Source: Halichoerus grypus
Taxonomy: Eukaryota; Chordata; Mammalia; Carnivora; Phocidae
Length of the DNA: 64,000 nucleotides
Assembly (NCBI RefSeq): GCF_964656455.1
Contig: NC_135718.1
Location: forward strand, 131,361,966 to 131,425,965
Direction: 5' to 3'
Part shown: piece after piece, positions 11,101 through 20,799 of the stretch
Position numbering within the stretch: the first letter of the stretch is position 1
How the letters are laid out: every line of letters starts with the position of its first letter
Made by a program: the position numbers and the translations under genes
Notes under the pieces: model-generated
The model's database searches: none
Told to the model about the DNA's origin: nothing
The model's input: only the letters and a program-made list of their open reading frames with translations

Positions 11101-14100
11101 AGCTCAGTTTGCATAATTTTATGTATGATGCCTTTCCATCTCCTATGCATTTTAAATGATCAATTGTATAAATGTTAACAGTGAGTCACGTACATCTTAA
11201 ACCACTCCAAAAATAACAGAATATTTTCGGAAAATACAATTCCCATGTTATGGATCAGTGATGAGTTAGAAATTGCCTACCTGAGCATAGAGCAAAGAAT
11301 TCACATTCCAGTGAATAAATTCCTTGTAGGATGGGTGCTAGCAGAGCTGTTCTATCAAACTGATATTTTTCCACTATGACCTTCTATAGAAGGAATAGGT
11401 ATTTTTTTTAAAAAAGTCAATAATTTCTTTAAAATCATTCTGGTGATAAATATATGTATGTACAATACATACATATATATGATACATACATATATAATAC
11501 ACACATATATATGTATTTTATTGTGGTAACGTATACAACATATACATAAACATAAGATTTACCATTTTAACTATATTTAAGCGCACAGTTCAGTAGCATT
11601 AAGCACATTCCCGCTGTTGGGTATGGATGGATGGGTATCACCCCCACGCATTTCCAGAACTTTCCCCTCATCCTAAATCTGGCAATATAGTTTTAAATAT
11701 TTATTTCCTTTTTACGAAGTGGGAAAAACTTGCGTGCTTTCTCAGCCCATCCCGTGGGGGAAATGAGAGCGAGGCTAGCAACCCCCTCGGTGTATTGGGC
11801 TCGTCACGTGCTGCTTTCTGGCAGTACTGCCACCCGCCCCCAGGCCGGCTCATGAAATCCGAGTCCGGGCTCAGGTCGCCCGTGAGGACACTGGAGCTGA
11901 CCAGGGGCACACAGCGGGCATGGCTTTGAGTCCCGAGAAGGCGCTCCTTCAGGTGGCCCTCGGCTCTTACCCACTCACCCCTGTGCCAGTGAGAGCCCAG
12001 AGCACGTCTCTCAGCTGGCCTTCTCTGTTCCCCAAACCCCCTGCTAAGCTGGGACAAAACAAGGGACCCTGGAGGGCAGCGGCTTTCCAGCCTCACGCCT
12101 CCTCACTCATGGTTCCTCCTCTCCACTTCCCTGCCCTCATTTCATTATTGCTGAGCACTTCCCCACCTCTGGTCCTTACTCTACCTCCCCCACCCCCACC
12201 CCCACCCTGCCATGCCCTTGGGTGGGGGGGCTTGCTGCAGAAAGACAAACTCCCCTCACTCTCCCTCCTCCAGGGTCCTCTCTCACTTCCCCGGCTTGGC
12301 TGAGCCCTGGCTTTTCCTGGAGTCTCTGTTCCCCCTGTCACCCTCACCAGTGGGGGCTATCTCCGTATGTCACTCACCACAGACCCCAGAGATGGGGATG
12401 GGCTTGCCTGGGGCCTCACTGGGCTTCTTTCAAGTCTCTCTCCTTCCTCTCTCTGCAGAGCCAAGCCCCTCCCCTGAGGCTTGGATGGACCCCCCTCCAC
12501 CCCTCGGAGTCATCACCTGCTCTTTCCATCCTGCTTGTTGTCATCCTCATCCCGTGGCCCCCACCTCTCAGGGTAACCTCACAACTCCTGCCCCTCCAAC
12601 AGAATGCATCTTCTCTCCACTTCAGCCTCTTCTTCCCAGGTCTTGACTCAGGACCTCCGTCAAATATTGAATCTGGCCTCCCATTCTGTGACACAGTCTC
12701 CTTCCCTTCGACCTCTTTCCACCCTCCTTCCTTCTGCTCTGCCCTTCCGCCTTGGACACTGCAGCTGCCTGCTCCTTCAAACCTCCCTTTGGCTCTCTTT
12801 CTTTGGTGGCTTGTCCATGCCGCCACACCTCTACTCTTCAGCTACTCTTGTCTGCAAACACCTTAGTCCCAGGTCCCTCGTTCCTGGCTCTCCACCCACA
12901 TGTGGCTGCTGGAGAAACAGGCAACCTGCAGACGCCAGCTTTAATTCCTGGTCTCCTTCTTCAGCTGAGCCTCTAGTGTCACCCACCAGTTCTTATCTTT
13001 GTCCTTGACTTCTCTCCAGAGTAACTGGCAAAGCTTCACCATGATTCCTGAGACTTCTACTTGGTTCCCTTCCTCCTCCTGCTCAGTAGAAGCTGGTGCC
13101 TCTGATTTCACTGAGAAAAAATCAGACTCTCAGGCTTGGAATCCTTCAGCTTCCTACCCTATGACCTACAGGTTCATGAAGCAGGATGTTAAAATGGAAG
13201 TTTCAGCAGAGGCGCTACAATTTGATGGATGTCAGATATAAAGTGGGTTGGGAGACAGACCGCCCCAAGACCTTGCCCATTTCCAAAGATTCATGACCAA
13301 GAAATTGTTAGATGGCTCTAAAACCCACAGCATGGATATAAAAGGATTGAAAGGAGGATTAGAAAGGATTTCTTTGGAAATAGCTGTGTTGTGGGTATAT
13401 GCCTTCCCCTCCTGCAAGAGGGAGAATAGGTAAAGCCTCACCTCTAGCCAAAAAAAAAAAAAAAAAGAAGGCTTCAAGGAGGCCACTTGAAAAGCTAAAC
13501 ATACGACCCCTGTAGTTTGGTGGATACAACGGACAGGTGCCTGACATGCCTTCGAGGGATCTAAGGCAAAAGGCAACAGGGCAGAGAGAGAACAGAGAGA
13601 AAGTGAGAACCAATCACCCTTGCCCCTACAAGGGAGCCAGAATTCGAGGGCAAGCCTTGTGAAGGAGATGGGGGCTCCCCAGAGAGCTAGCCAGCCTGCG
13701 GCTGTTGTAAATCTCATCAGGAGGGCTGCCTGCAGGAAGTGGTGCCCTCAGTTGGGTGGAGGAGGAAAAATCAGGAGACGAGGAGAGAGAGGAGGAAAAT
13801 GCAAGACGCTTGTCATAGGAGGGACAGTAAATCCTTCCAGTAGAGGCTTCTTAAGGACCCAAAGGTAACCCATGGAAGAGACAACTTGAAATACCTGCCG
13901 GGGCCAGAGAGTACAAACTATCTTGTGACAGTACCCATCAAATAAGGATTTTCCTGCTCTCCTGACTTCTCCCTCTTGCTTCATTTCTGACAGGGTCTGA
14001 AACCAGAATTATCCAGAGAAGGGGAGGAAGTGTGGACACATAAAGTTGGCAATGATATGCAAAGGACCATTCCCTCCACCTAGACCATAGTTTCTCACCT

Positions 14101-16837
14101 GTAACTGCCCCAAGTGGAAAAAAGAAAGGGAGACACCTTGCCTTTTAATGAACTTAGGACTTTGATTATTATCTGAGACTGGATGTTTGCAATTAGAGAG
14201 TTGACACTGAATTTGAAACCTGAAGTGACCATAGAATTGATGATGCCTAGATTTCTATTTCCAGCACAGACATCTCCTTTGGAGTTTTATTCTTGTATAT
14301 TCTATTCTTGTATATTCTACTGTCATCTCCAATTAGTTGTTCTACAAGTTCCTTAAACTCAGCACATCTAAACTCATCTCTTTCTGAACAGGAGGCTCTT
14401 CTTAATGATGGTGGTAGCTTCATTGGAAGCACCATCATCCACCCATCTATCCACCCATCCATCCATCCATCCATCCATCCATCCATCCATCCATCCAACC
14501 TGTCCATCTGTCTGTCTGTCCATTCATCCATCCATCATTCCAAATGATGCCTCAGTTCTATCCTTTTCTCTATTTGAACCATTGTGAAAATGTAGCTCAA
14601 ATATGATGGCTCAGTTCCTCATTTCTTTTCTCTATTTGAAACACTAAGACAACCTTGTTCAAACGGCTCTTTTTGGTGTCATTTAAGCTTCATTTGGCAC
14701 AAGAGCATCTTTTACAAATTAAGACTACCTCTATTGTTTTTTCATTAGTACGCAATAAGGAAAGAGCTCTAATCAATTCCACTATAGCAGTAAACACCTA
14801 TACGAGCGGGGTCACTATGGCTACGGGGCAGACCGGCTGTCATGTGGTTAGCCGGATAATCTGGAATACACTCATGCTGATAAAATATATTCCCAGAAAA
14901 TTAATAGAGTCAAGAATTTATAACTGCAATCCCCCGCCTGGCCCTGGGTAGAAATACTGTTCTATAAGTTAATTCAAATTCCACCTGCCTTCCTCTGATG
15001 CCTTAATTCTTCCATTCCCTGTCTCTAGACAAAATTGCTTTCACTCACATCATGCTATTTCTTGCCTTTGCTCATGCTGAATCCACCTCCCCTAGGAAGC
15101 CCTTTCTATATTCTGGGCTTGAGTAGATGCCCTTTCACTGTAGTCCCCAAATATCCAAGGTCTATCTCTATCATTGCATTTATCATAATCATCTTTTAGA
15201 GTGTCTGTATCCACTACTAGACTGCAAGATTCTTAAGGCAAGGACTGTGTCTGATTCAGCTCTCTGTGTGTGGGCTTTACCACAGGCCCTGGCGTGTAGT
15301 AGGTGTTCACACAACGTTTGGGGACTGAATAAAAGTATGGACGGTACCTGCCGGTCTGCGAGATCGATCTTGTTTCCCAGCACCACCATGGGGTAGGATG
15401 GCTCCATTGGAATAGTTTTGGCCAGAACATCACCCCGCCAGGTATCCAGCGCTTCAAAGGACTCTAGGTCGGTGACATCGAAAGCCAGGATGCAGCCATC
15501 GGAGCCTTTGTAGAATGTGGACACCATGGAGCGAAACCGCTCCTGTCCGCCCGTGTCCCAGATCTGGAGGGGAAGAAGAGCCACCCCATCGGGCTGCGAT
15601 GAGTGCCTGGAGGTGGGCCCAACTGGGTCATGTGATGGCAAAGTTTCCTTTCCCAGGTAGGAAACAGACAGCCCCAGCACAGGCGCTTGTGGTCCATTCA
15701 CCCACGGGCATCTTAACCCTGTGGCCCACGTACACTACAGCATCTTTGCACTATCATCTGAACTCTCATTTTTCCCCTGGGTCATCAAGACAGGCACAGT
15801 TATTCTCATTGTGTAGATTTGGACCTTGGGAGTGACTTGCTCAAGGCCACTTACCAAGATTTCCAGTGAACCTGAGACTAGGAGTGGGGTCTCCCAACCC
15901 TTGGATTTGTCCTTTTTTTTTTTTTTTTTCCCAGATCAGGGATCAGCAATTTTTTCTTAAAGGGCAACATTGTAAATATTTTAGGCTTTGCAGACCACAC
16001 CATCTGTTGCAACTACTCAATTCTGCCATTGTAGTGTGAAAGCAGCCGTCACCGTAAGTAAACAGTGGACATGGCTGTGTTCCAATAAAACTTTATTTAC
16101 AAAAACAGGTGGTGGCCCACATTCGGCCCATGAGTTGAAGTTTGTTGATCTCTGCTCTAGAGCTTTGTAGCTCCCGGTGCACACTGCTGTGTGCATGGCT
16201 AGCTAGGGAATGTGGGATGATTTTCAGGGATGCATGCGGAAGAGGGGAAGGCAGAGCTGCTTACCTGTAGCTTCAAAGTTGTGTCGTCCAGGATGATGAT
16301 CTTGGAGAGGATGCTGGCCCCCAGTGTGGTCTGGTAGTCCTCGTAAAATGTCTTGTGCACATATTGGTGGAGGAGGGAAGTCTTTCCTACACTGAGCACA
16401 AATCCCCAGACACATGTGAACAACGTACACACACACACACACGCACACACACCCCATTCTCAGATCTTGCCATGCCCCTCTTGCTGCCATCTCTCCAAGA
16501 TTCTGAATTTCTAACACTTGCAGTCCAAGGACGACAGTGAGCAGCAAGGGATTAGGGAATGGACTCTAGAAGCCGGGACCCATCCAAATAAAGCAGAAAC
16601 CAGGCAGCCCGGCTCCCAGGCTCTTTTGCCATCTGAGCTCTCTTCCTGGGGGTGGGATGTCCTCCCTGGTGCCACTCTGAATCAGAAAGGGACCCATGGT
16701 AGGTAGGAAATATTCAGGAGGTCTCACCACTCTTGGGTAGGGGCTGCTTCCCAACCCCCACACCCCGAGCTGATCTTGGCTTACCCCAGGGCTCCGATGA
16801 TGATGAGCTTCAGGTCCACCTTCTTCCGGGGATTCAT
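2054..16837 (-). CDS. RAB7B: RAB7B, RAB7-like small GTPase (join of five coding exons)
   Basis: The CDS joins 16785-16837, 16265-16391, 15348-15563, 8156-8281 and 2054-2134 on the minus strand: 603 nt, 200 aa (human 199). All introns are GT-AG and all phases close. Visible motifs: P-loop GALGVGKT at residues 15-22, switch I Thr40, switch II WDTGGQE at 62-68 with Gln67, NKID at 124-127, SAK at 153-155, and a C-terminal CC pair (199-200) for double geranylgeranylation. The family member cycles between GDP and GTP and controls late-endosome to trans-Golgi transport; in macrophages and dendritic cells RAB7B promotes degradation of TLR4 and TLR9. RAB7A is excluded by the WDTGGQ switch II and the C-terminal sequence. 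The start ATG opens the [11 protein letters not shown]-terminus typical of RAB7B. Its 5' non-coding exon lies upstream and was not located. Confidence 0.96.
4366..4564 (+). mobile_element. CAN SINE (SINEC, tRNA-Lys derived)
   Basis: Complete head, body, (AAATAA)n and poly(A) tail, flanked by a 15-bp direct repeat AAATTCGCATAGTAG at 4351-4365 and 4565-4579, a target-site duplication that proves retroposition. It is one of the least diverged copies here. Confidence 0.95.
5200..5480 (+). repeat. Diverged L2 LINE fragment
   Basis: Resembles the inner L2 segment around 'CTCATGCCTGGACTGCTGCAGCGCCTTCTCATC'. Low-identity recognition by eye. Confidence 0.5.
6230..6440 (+). repeat. Diverged L2 LINE 3' fragment
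   Basis: L2-like tail ending 'GAACTCAATAAATGTTTCTGG', followed at once by an antisense MIR. Confidence 0.5.
6455..6600 (-). repeat. MIR SINE
   Basis: Antisense MIR core: 'CCATTTTACAGATGAGGAAAC', 'GGAGGCTCAGAGAAG' and 'GGATTCGAATGTAGGTC'. Confidence 0.75.
8156..8281 (-). CDS. RAB7B: RAB7B coding exon 4 (SAK motif)
   Basis: 126 nt, 42 codons, phase 0 at both ends, residues 133-174. It carries the SAK guanine-base motif at 153-155 and the C-terminal helix beginning [15 protein letters not shown]. Acceptor ATTCAG, donor GTGAGT. It is separated from its neighbours by 6-7 kb introns. Confidence 0.96.
8431..8506 (-). mobile_element. CAN SINE, truncated
   Basis: Only the 3' part is left: a T-run, 'AAAGATTTTATTTATTTATTTGA' and the GA-rich block. 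The tRNA-like head is missing, with unrelated sequence after about 8506. Confidence 0.75.
8700..9075 (-). repeat. MIR SINE, split by a CAN SINE
   Basis: Antisense MIR halves: 'CATTCAATCCCCCCAGTGACCC' before, and 'TTGAGGCTCAGAGGGG...CAGGCCACACAGCTGAGAAGG' after. They are separated by the younger SINE at 8794-8981 and its duplicated target inside the MIR. Confidence 0.75.
8794..8981 (-). mobile_element. CAN SINE nested in MIR
   Basis: Complete minus-strand copy with T-run, GA block and head complement '...GAGCCACTCAGGTGGCCCC'. Target-site duplication TGAGATGGGTCTT at 8781-8793 and 8982-8994. Confidence 0.92.
10559..10743 (+). mobile_element. CAN SINE
   Basis: Plus-strand copy with an A-rich tail. 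Target-site duplication AAATTAACCTTCTT at 10545-10558 and 10744-10757. Confidence 0.93.
11525..11690 (-). repeat. Ancient L1 fragment
   Basis: 'AAGATTTACCATTTTAACTATATTTAAG' and 'CACAGTTCAGTAGCATTAAG' match the block common in antisense old L1 3' regions; the same block recurs near 40470. It follows a TA-rich stretch (11440-11520). Confidence 0.6.
12187..12207 (-). other. G-quadruplex motif in the RAB7B sense strand
   Basis: The plus strand has a (CCCCCA)-type run, so the minus strand, which is the RNA-like strand of RAB7B, has four G-runs of three or more separated by single T residues. Confidence 0.6.
14433..14537. repeat. (ATCC)n tetranucleotide microsatellite
   Basis: An uninterrupted core of CATC units at about 14453-14497, flanked by degenerate CCAT/CTGT units. 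Likely length-polymorphic. Confidence 0.95.
15060..15345 (+). repeat. L2 LINE 3' end abutting RAB7B exon 3
   Basis: L2 signature: 'CTACTAGACTGCAAGATTCTTAAGGCAAGGACTGTG', 'GGCGTGTAGTAGGTGTTCACACAA' and 'GGGACTGAATAAAAG'. It ends about 10 nt before the exon 3 donor and is antisense to the gene. Confidence 0.8.
15348..15563 (-). CDS. RAB7B: RAB7B coding exon 3 (switch II and NKxD)
   Basis: 216 nt, residues 61-132. Contains WDTGGQE (Gln67 for GTP hydrolysis) and NKID (124-127, guanine specificity). The Gly at position 65 replaces the Ala of most Rabs; human RAB7B has the same Gly. The donor CAG|GTACCG departs from consensus at +4 to +6 and lies about 10 nt from the end of an L2 fragment. Confidence 0.96.
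15740..15890 (-). repeat. MIR SINE, diverged
   Basis: Antisense MIR traces: 'TTATTCTCATTGTGTAGAT' and 'GACTTGCTCAAGGCCACTTACCAAG'. Confidence 0.55.
15937..16154 (-). mobile_element. hAT-group non-autonomous DNA transposon fossil
   Basis: Terminal inverted repeats CAGGGATCAGCAA and (minus) CAGAGATCAACAA bound the element. The body has 'TAAATATTTTAGGCTTTGCAGACCA' and 'CCAATAAAACTTTATTTACAAAAACAGG', typical of a common mammalian MER1/Charlie-type repeat. The subfamily was not assigned. It cannot encode a transposase. Confidence 0.75.
16265..16391 (-). CDS. RAB7B: RAB7B coding exon 2 (P-loop and switch I)
   Basis: 127 nt, residues 18-60. Completes GVGKT of the P-loop (Lys21, Thr22 bind Mg-nucleotide) and carries switch I with Thr40 in [10 protein letters not shown]. 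The donor is CAG|GTAAGC. The acceptor is CTCAG with a poor pyrimidine tract and a (TG)n run starting 36 nt upstream. Skipping this exon would shift the frame. Confidence 0.96.
16392..16784 (-). other. RAB7B: RAB7B intron between coding exons 1 and 2
   Basis: 393 nt. The only distinctive content is an (AC)n run at 16427-16452, which is (UG)n in the transcript, close to the 3' splice site. Confidence 0.8.
16427..16452. repeat. (AC)n/(TG)n dinucleotide run near a 3' splice site
   Basis: About 13 AC units with one GC interruption. In the RAB7B sense strand it is (UG)n, 36-61 nt upstream of the exon 2 acceptor. Confidence 0.9.
16785..16837 (-). CDS. RAB7B: RAB7B coding exon 1 (start codon)
   Basis: Encodes residues 1-17 plus two bases of Gly18 ([17 protein letters not shown]), the first beta strand and the opening of the P-loop. 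The exon continues as 5' UTR to 16853, where a TTTCCCTACAG acceptor stands, so an upstream non-coding exon must exist. The donor is GTAAGC. The ATG is in a CTCC-ATG-A context. Confidence 0.95.
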
Positions 16838-17329
16838 GGAGGGGCTTCAGAGCCTGTAGGGAAACAGAAGTCAGCTGCATGCTGGTCAGAGTCCCCTGCA
16901 GCCAGAGTCCTCTGCAGGCTGGCCTCTGCTTTCCCTCCCTTGATGTGCAGATCACTGCTCTGGGCCCAGACTCAGGTGGGGTTGTTTTCCAAAAGAGATG
17001 GATGATCAGCAACCTTTACACCACCTCCCCTCCAACTTCCTCTTGGGGCCTCCCCAAGGCTGGAAGTGTGGTGGCCCCACAGGACAGGCACATCGCTCAC
17101 CCTTTAGCTTTACCAACCCTGCTCTTGGAGGCAGCCTGGAGCGCCAAGAAGAATGGACGGGACTGAACAGAGGCCTTGAGGACAGTCAAGCCTGGAGCCA
17201 GGGATGGAGGGCAGTGTGGGAAGAGGAGATGGGGGCAGGACAAGGGTCCATTGTCAGGACTGCCTGAGAGGCTTTGGATGGGAGAGTGCCCCTCCCCCAG
17301 CCCGAGGTGTTGCTGCAATCACAGAATCA

Positions 17330-18060
17330 AAAGGCTCTTCTCCAATGCAGCTGGTGGGGGTATAACTGGTATGTGTTTCTGGAAAGCTACTTGGCAGCGA
17401 GTATTGACAGCCTTAAAAATGTTCCTGCCCTCCATTTCTAGGAATTGGTCCTAAGGAAATAATCTGAAATGCGGGCAAAGATTCTTGTTCAAGAATGTTC
17501 TGCACAGTATTATTTATAAACATCCAACAACAAGGAAGTGGGTAAATAAATCATGGCACACAATGAACTATTAATGTTGAGTTTTTGAGAATATTATATT
17601 AATGTGGGGAAATGCTTATGCATACGGTCTAAAGGCTTTTAACAATTATTTTTAAATTATTTAAAATTTTAAAAATTATTTAAAAAAATAAAAAAAATTA
17701 TTATTTGAGAGAGAGAGAGCATGAGCAGTGGAGAGGGGCAAAGGGGGAGGGAGAAGCAGACTCCCCACTGAGCAGGGAGACCGACCCGGGGCTCGATCCC
17801 AGGACCCTGGGATCATGACCTGAGCCGAAGGCAGACGCTTAACTGACGGAGCCACCTAGGCGCCCTCCTGGGGTCTAAATGAAAGACAGAAGACACTAAA
17901 CTGTATATACAATACCACCCCAAATATGGACATGAGTTCCCACTTACATAGAAAAAGGGTTAGAAAGAAATATACAACAAATTTAAGTGGTTAATTCTGG
18001 GTGGTAGGAAATTACACAATTTAACATGTGTCCTCTGTGATTTTTAGTATGTTCCTTTTT
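17330..18060 (+). repeat. Ancient L1M 3' region, split by a SINE
   Basis: Old L1 3' UTR blocks: 'TCTAGGAATTGGTCCTAAGGAAATAATC', 'CAACAAGGAAGTGGGTAAATAAATCATGG' and, after the SINE, 'TTAATTCTGGGTGGTAGG'. The SINE at 17650-17866 interrupts it. Confidence 0.7.
17650..17866 (-). mobile_element. CAN SINE nested in L1M
   Basis: Minus-strand copy: GA block, 'GGCTCGATCCCAGGACCCTGG' and head complement 'GAGCCACCTAGGCGCCC'. The A/T tail region is degenerate, so the left boundary is approximate and no clean target duplication was seen. Confidence 0.85.
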
Positions 18061-18404
18061 TTAAATAACAAACATGGCAAACAGGTATTGTTCCTATAAG
18101 AGAAATACACATACGTGCGTGTGTGCATTTTCTATAGACATGCACATATTGATAGTTATTATTATTTTTTAACAAGCTAAAGCAAAACTGTTGCAGGGGG
18201 TTTGCTTAACTGGCTCTTTGGGTTCTACCTTTACATGCACACTTAGGTATACACAATTCCCAACTCCTGAGTCTCCTATCCTTGGATGTACTTGGTAGGC
18301 ATACTGAGCAAACCTTGATCTGACTCTGCCTGGCTGAGGTGTTAAAAGAGCCAGCTTGAGATTCCCCTGGTACTTGGAAAAAGCTCTACACTGGATGTCC
18401 TGAG

Positions 18405-18540
18405 GCTTTGGTTCTCATTCTTTCACTTTGCCACTGTGGGGCATTGGGCCAGTTACTTCCCCTTTCTGAGTCTTGGCTCTCCAACTAGAGAATGAACAAG
18501 TTGGGCCCCAAAGACTCAAGGTCCCTTCTGGTTGAAACAT
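18405..18540 (+). repeat. MIR SINE
   Basis: Sense MIR traces: 'GGGCATTGGGCCAGTTACTTCCCC' and 'TTTCTGAGTCTTGGCTCTCC'. Confidence 0.6.
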
Positions 18541-19584
18541 GCTTTATCTACTGGAGCTGTAACTCACTGGCCACAAGAGCCTTGCCTGGGGGTGCCTAGT
18601 TAGTGCAAAGCTCAAACAAAAGCCCCCAGAGGCTGAGGGCTGTTCGTGACTCTCCATGAGCCATGCAATGGCCCAACGGTGACTTGAGGTTCTGCTCAGA
18701 GCAGCTTGTCCCAAAAGCCAGAGTTGGTGTCACTGGACCTTCTGCCATACCTAGGAGGGCTGGGTTGGCATGGTGGGCAACAGGTCTTGGTGATCCATGA
18801 CAGTCATTCCAAAAAGACCTACATGTCTACTGCATTGCAAAGCCCTGCTTTTGCACTAGACACAGGGAGGAGCACAAAGATGGAACCAATAAGAACTTGG
18901 GAGAAAGCACAGGGCTGAGTGATGACACCAGAGAGAAGGTGTAAAGCATCCCAACAGGAGCACAGAGAAAGTGCTGTGGGAATTTGCAGGTGGGGAGAGA
19001 AGCCAGCAATCCAACTGGGCCCTGAAGAAACAAGACTTGTGGTTAGGGGGTGATATTTCAGAGGGAAGGGATGAAGTAATCAAAACTCTGGGAACAGGTG
19101 AATGGAGAAGGTGGATGATTTGCTTCGGGGAAGGGTGAGGGGAAGGCTATGGAGATAGGAAAGCAGGGAGAAGAAGCAAGTTTTAAGATGGGTCGTGGGG
19201 ATCAGACCGAGGATTCTGTCCATCCATTCATTCCTTCATTCTTGCAGCAAACATTCCCTATGCTCCAGACAGACAGACGAAGGTAATTCCAAGTGTTAGT
19301 TAGGGTGGCATTTTGTAATGGGTGTCACCGCCCAGAGGGAAGCCACCGAAGGGAGAAACGTCTCAGAAGCCTCAAAAACGCAGCATGTCTCCAAGTACCA
19401 GTTAGGACCCCAGAAAGGGAGTGGGAGCCATGCCGCGCTCTTTCCTAAAGGCTTTGGTACAAGATGCTAACTTAGCTTCAAAAGCTAATACAGTGCCTTA
19501 AAAAGGGAGTCAGAACTACAGGGAGGTGGGGACAGAGGGAAAGGAAGTAGCACCGGCCGAACACCCGCAGGGGCTGCTCTGCGT

Positions 19585-19720
19585 TCTCGTAGAGCCCAGG
19601 GAATCCTCCCAAGAGTCCTGTGAGGTGAGTCCTTGAGACTCCGAGAAGCCGCATCACTCATAACTCATCCAAGGTCATCCAGGTAGTACGTGGACGAGCC
19701 AGGGTTTGAACTGAAGGCCA
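19585..19720 (-). repeat. MIR SINE
   Basis: Antisense MIR: 'AATCCTCCCAAGAGTCCTGTGAGGTGAG', 'CATCCAAGGTCATCCAGGTAGTA' and 'CCAGGGTTTGAACTGAAGGCC'. Confidence 0.7.
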
Positions 19721-20084
19721 GAGAAGCTCCTCTGCCACGTTGCCTCCTGCCCTCCTGAGTTTGGACCCATAGAATCTGCATGCATAGGATCTGGGGCCCT
19801 GGGCTTGGGTGTGTTGCGCCCCAACAAAACCCTAGCAGAGCTGGAGGAGATGGAGAGAAAAGCAGCCAAAGGGACAAGAGGTACAAATGGGAGCAGAGGG
19901 AACAGGTCTGCCGAACAAGAGCTGTTGTGTGAGCCCTGACCACCAGGGTCAAGACTCGGCGTGCTTACTTGGAGGGCAGTGTGTTCACGCGCTGTGATAG
20001 GGCCATGCCTCCATGCTGGACACGTCTGTGCTCCCACTCTACGCTGTTAGCCTGGCACTGTGTTGAGGATTTTGTGAATATGCA

Positions 20085-20205
20085 AATTCAAATATGCATC
20101 TCATTGTGAGGTTAAATGAGTGAATACATTATTAGAATACATATGCTACATTATTGTAATACATTTACTGGCCCACATTAAAGGTTCAAGAAATGTTAGC
20201 TCTTT
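20085..20205 (+). repeat. MIR SINE 3' part
   Basis: Sense MIR tail: 'TCATTGTGAGGTTAAATGAGTGAATACAT' and 'GGTTCAAGAAATGTTAGCTCTTT'. Confidence 0.55.
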
Positions 20206-20251
20206 TCTGACTTTTTTATTTTTTTTAAATTTTAAAATTTCCTTGTTCTTC

Positions 20252-20457
20252 TTTTTTTTTTTTTTAAAGATTTTATTTATTTAGTTGCCAGAGAGAGAGG
20301 GAGAGCAAGAGAGAGCACAAGCGGGGGAGTGGCAGGCAGAGTGAGAAGCCGACTCCCTGTTGGGCAGGGAGGCCGATGTGGGGCTCGATCCCAGGACCCT
20401 GGGATCATGACCTGAGCCGAAGGCAGACGCCTAACGACTGAGCCACCCAGGCGTCCC
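20252..20457 (-). mobile_element. CAN SINE
   Basis: Complete minus-strand copy from T-run to 'GAGCCACCCAGGCGTCCC'. The flanks are T-rich and a clean duplication could not be fixed. Confidence 0.9.
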
Positions 20458-20484
20458 TTTTATGACTATTATTAACACACAAAA

Positions 20485-20640
20485 GGAGCTTGCGGGACCG
20501 ACACTGTTGGTCTCTATTTTACCGCTGAGAATACAGGTGTTTAGAGACGGGAGGTAGTTTCTCTCTAAAAACACAGCCTATAAATGGTAGGGCCTGGACT
20601 GGGAATCCAGGCCTACCTGCTCATTCTATTGTCTTCCATG
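20485..20640 (-). repeat. MIR SINE, diverged
   Basis: Antisense MIR-like: 'TATTTTACCGCTGAGAATACAGG', 'ACACAGCCTATAAATGGTAGGGCC' and 'CTGGGAATCCAGGCCTACC'. Confidence 0.55.
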
Positions 20641-20799
20641 AGACTAGAACAAGGATCACACCCCTGCCACTCGGTGCCCCTGTCAGAGAGGCGCAGGGCT
20701 GGGTGGTGTGGGCTTGACGTGGGGCAGCGAAGCTGGTGTGCTTACGAAGGGGAAGTTGGGGGTGAGGGCGGGGGAGGTAGACAGTGTGTGTGTGTAACA

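Larger units (their letters stand above)
8282..15347 (-). other. RAB7B: RAB7B intron between coding exons 3 and 4
   Basis: 7.1 kb. It contains SINEs at 8431, 8794 and 10559, a split MIR, TA-rich DNA and an L1 scrap near 11440-11690, a C-rich G-quadruplex-complement run (12187-12207), long pyrimidine-rich unique DNA (11900-13100), a short poly(A) at 13450-13466, an (ATCC)n microsatellite and an L2 running up to exon 3. No coding exon was seen. Confidence 0.8.
15564..16264 (-). other. RAB7B: RAB7B intron between coding exons 2 and 3
   Basis: 701 nt. Holds a diverged antisense MIR (about 15740-15890), a T-run at 15912-15929 and a hAT-type fossil (15937-16154). No other feature was seen. Confidence 0.8.

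Noticed and set aside
12222..12866. 214-codon plus-strand open frame within a RAB7B intron
   Set aside because: A Pro/Ser/Leu-rich translation of a pyrimidine-rich tract, antisense to the gene, with no homology recognised.
14433..14537. Regular short repeats resembling an array
   Set aside because: A tetranucleotide microsatellite with no spacers; CRISPR arrays do not occur in mammalian nuclear DNA.
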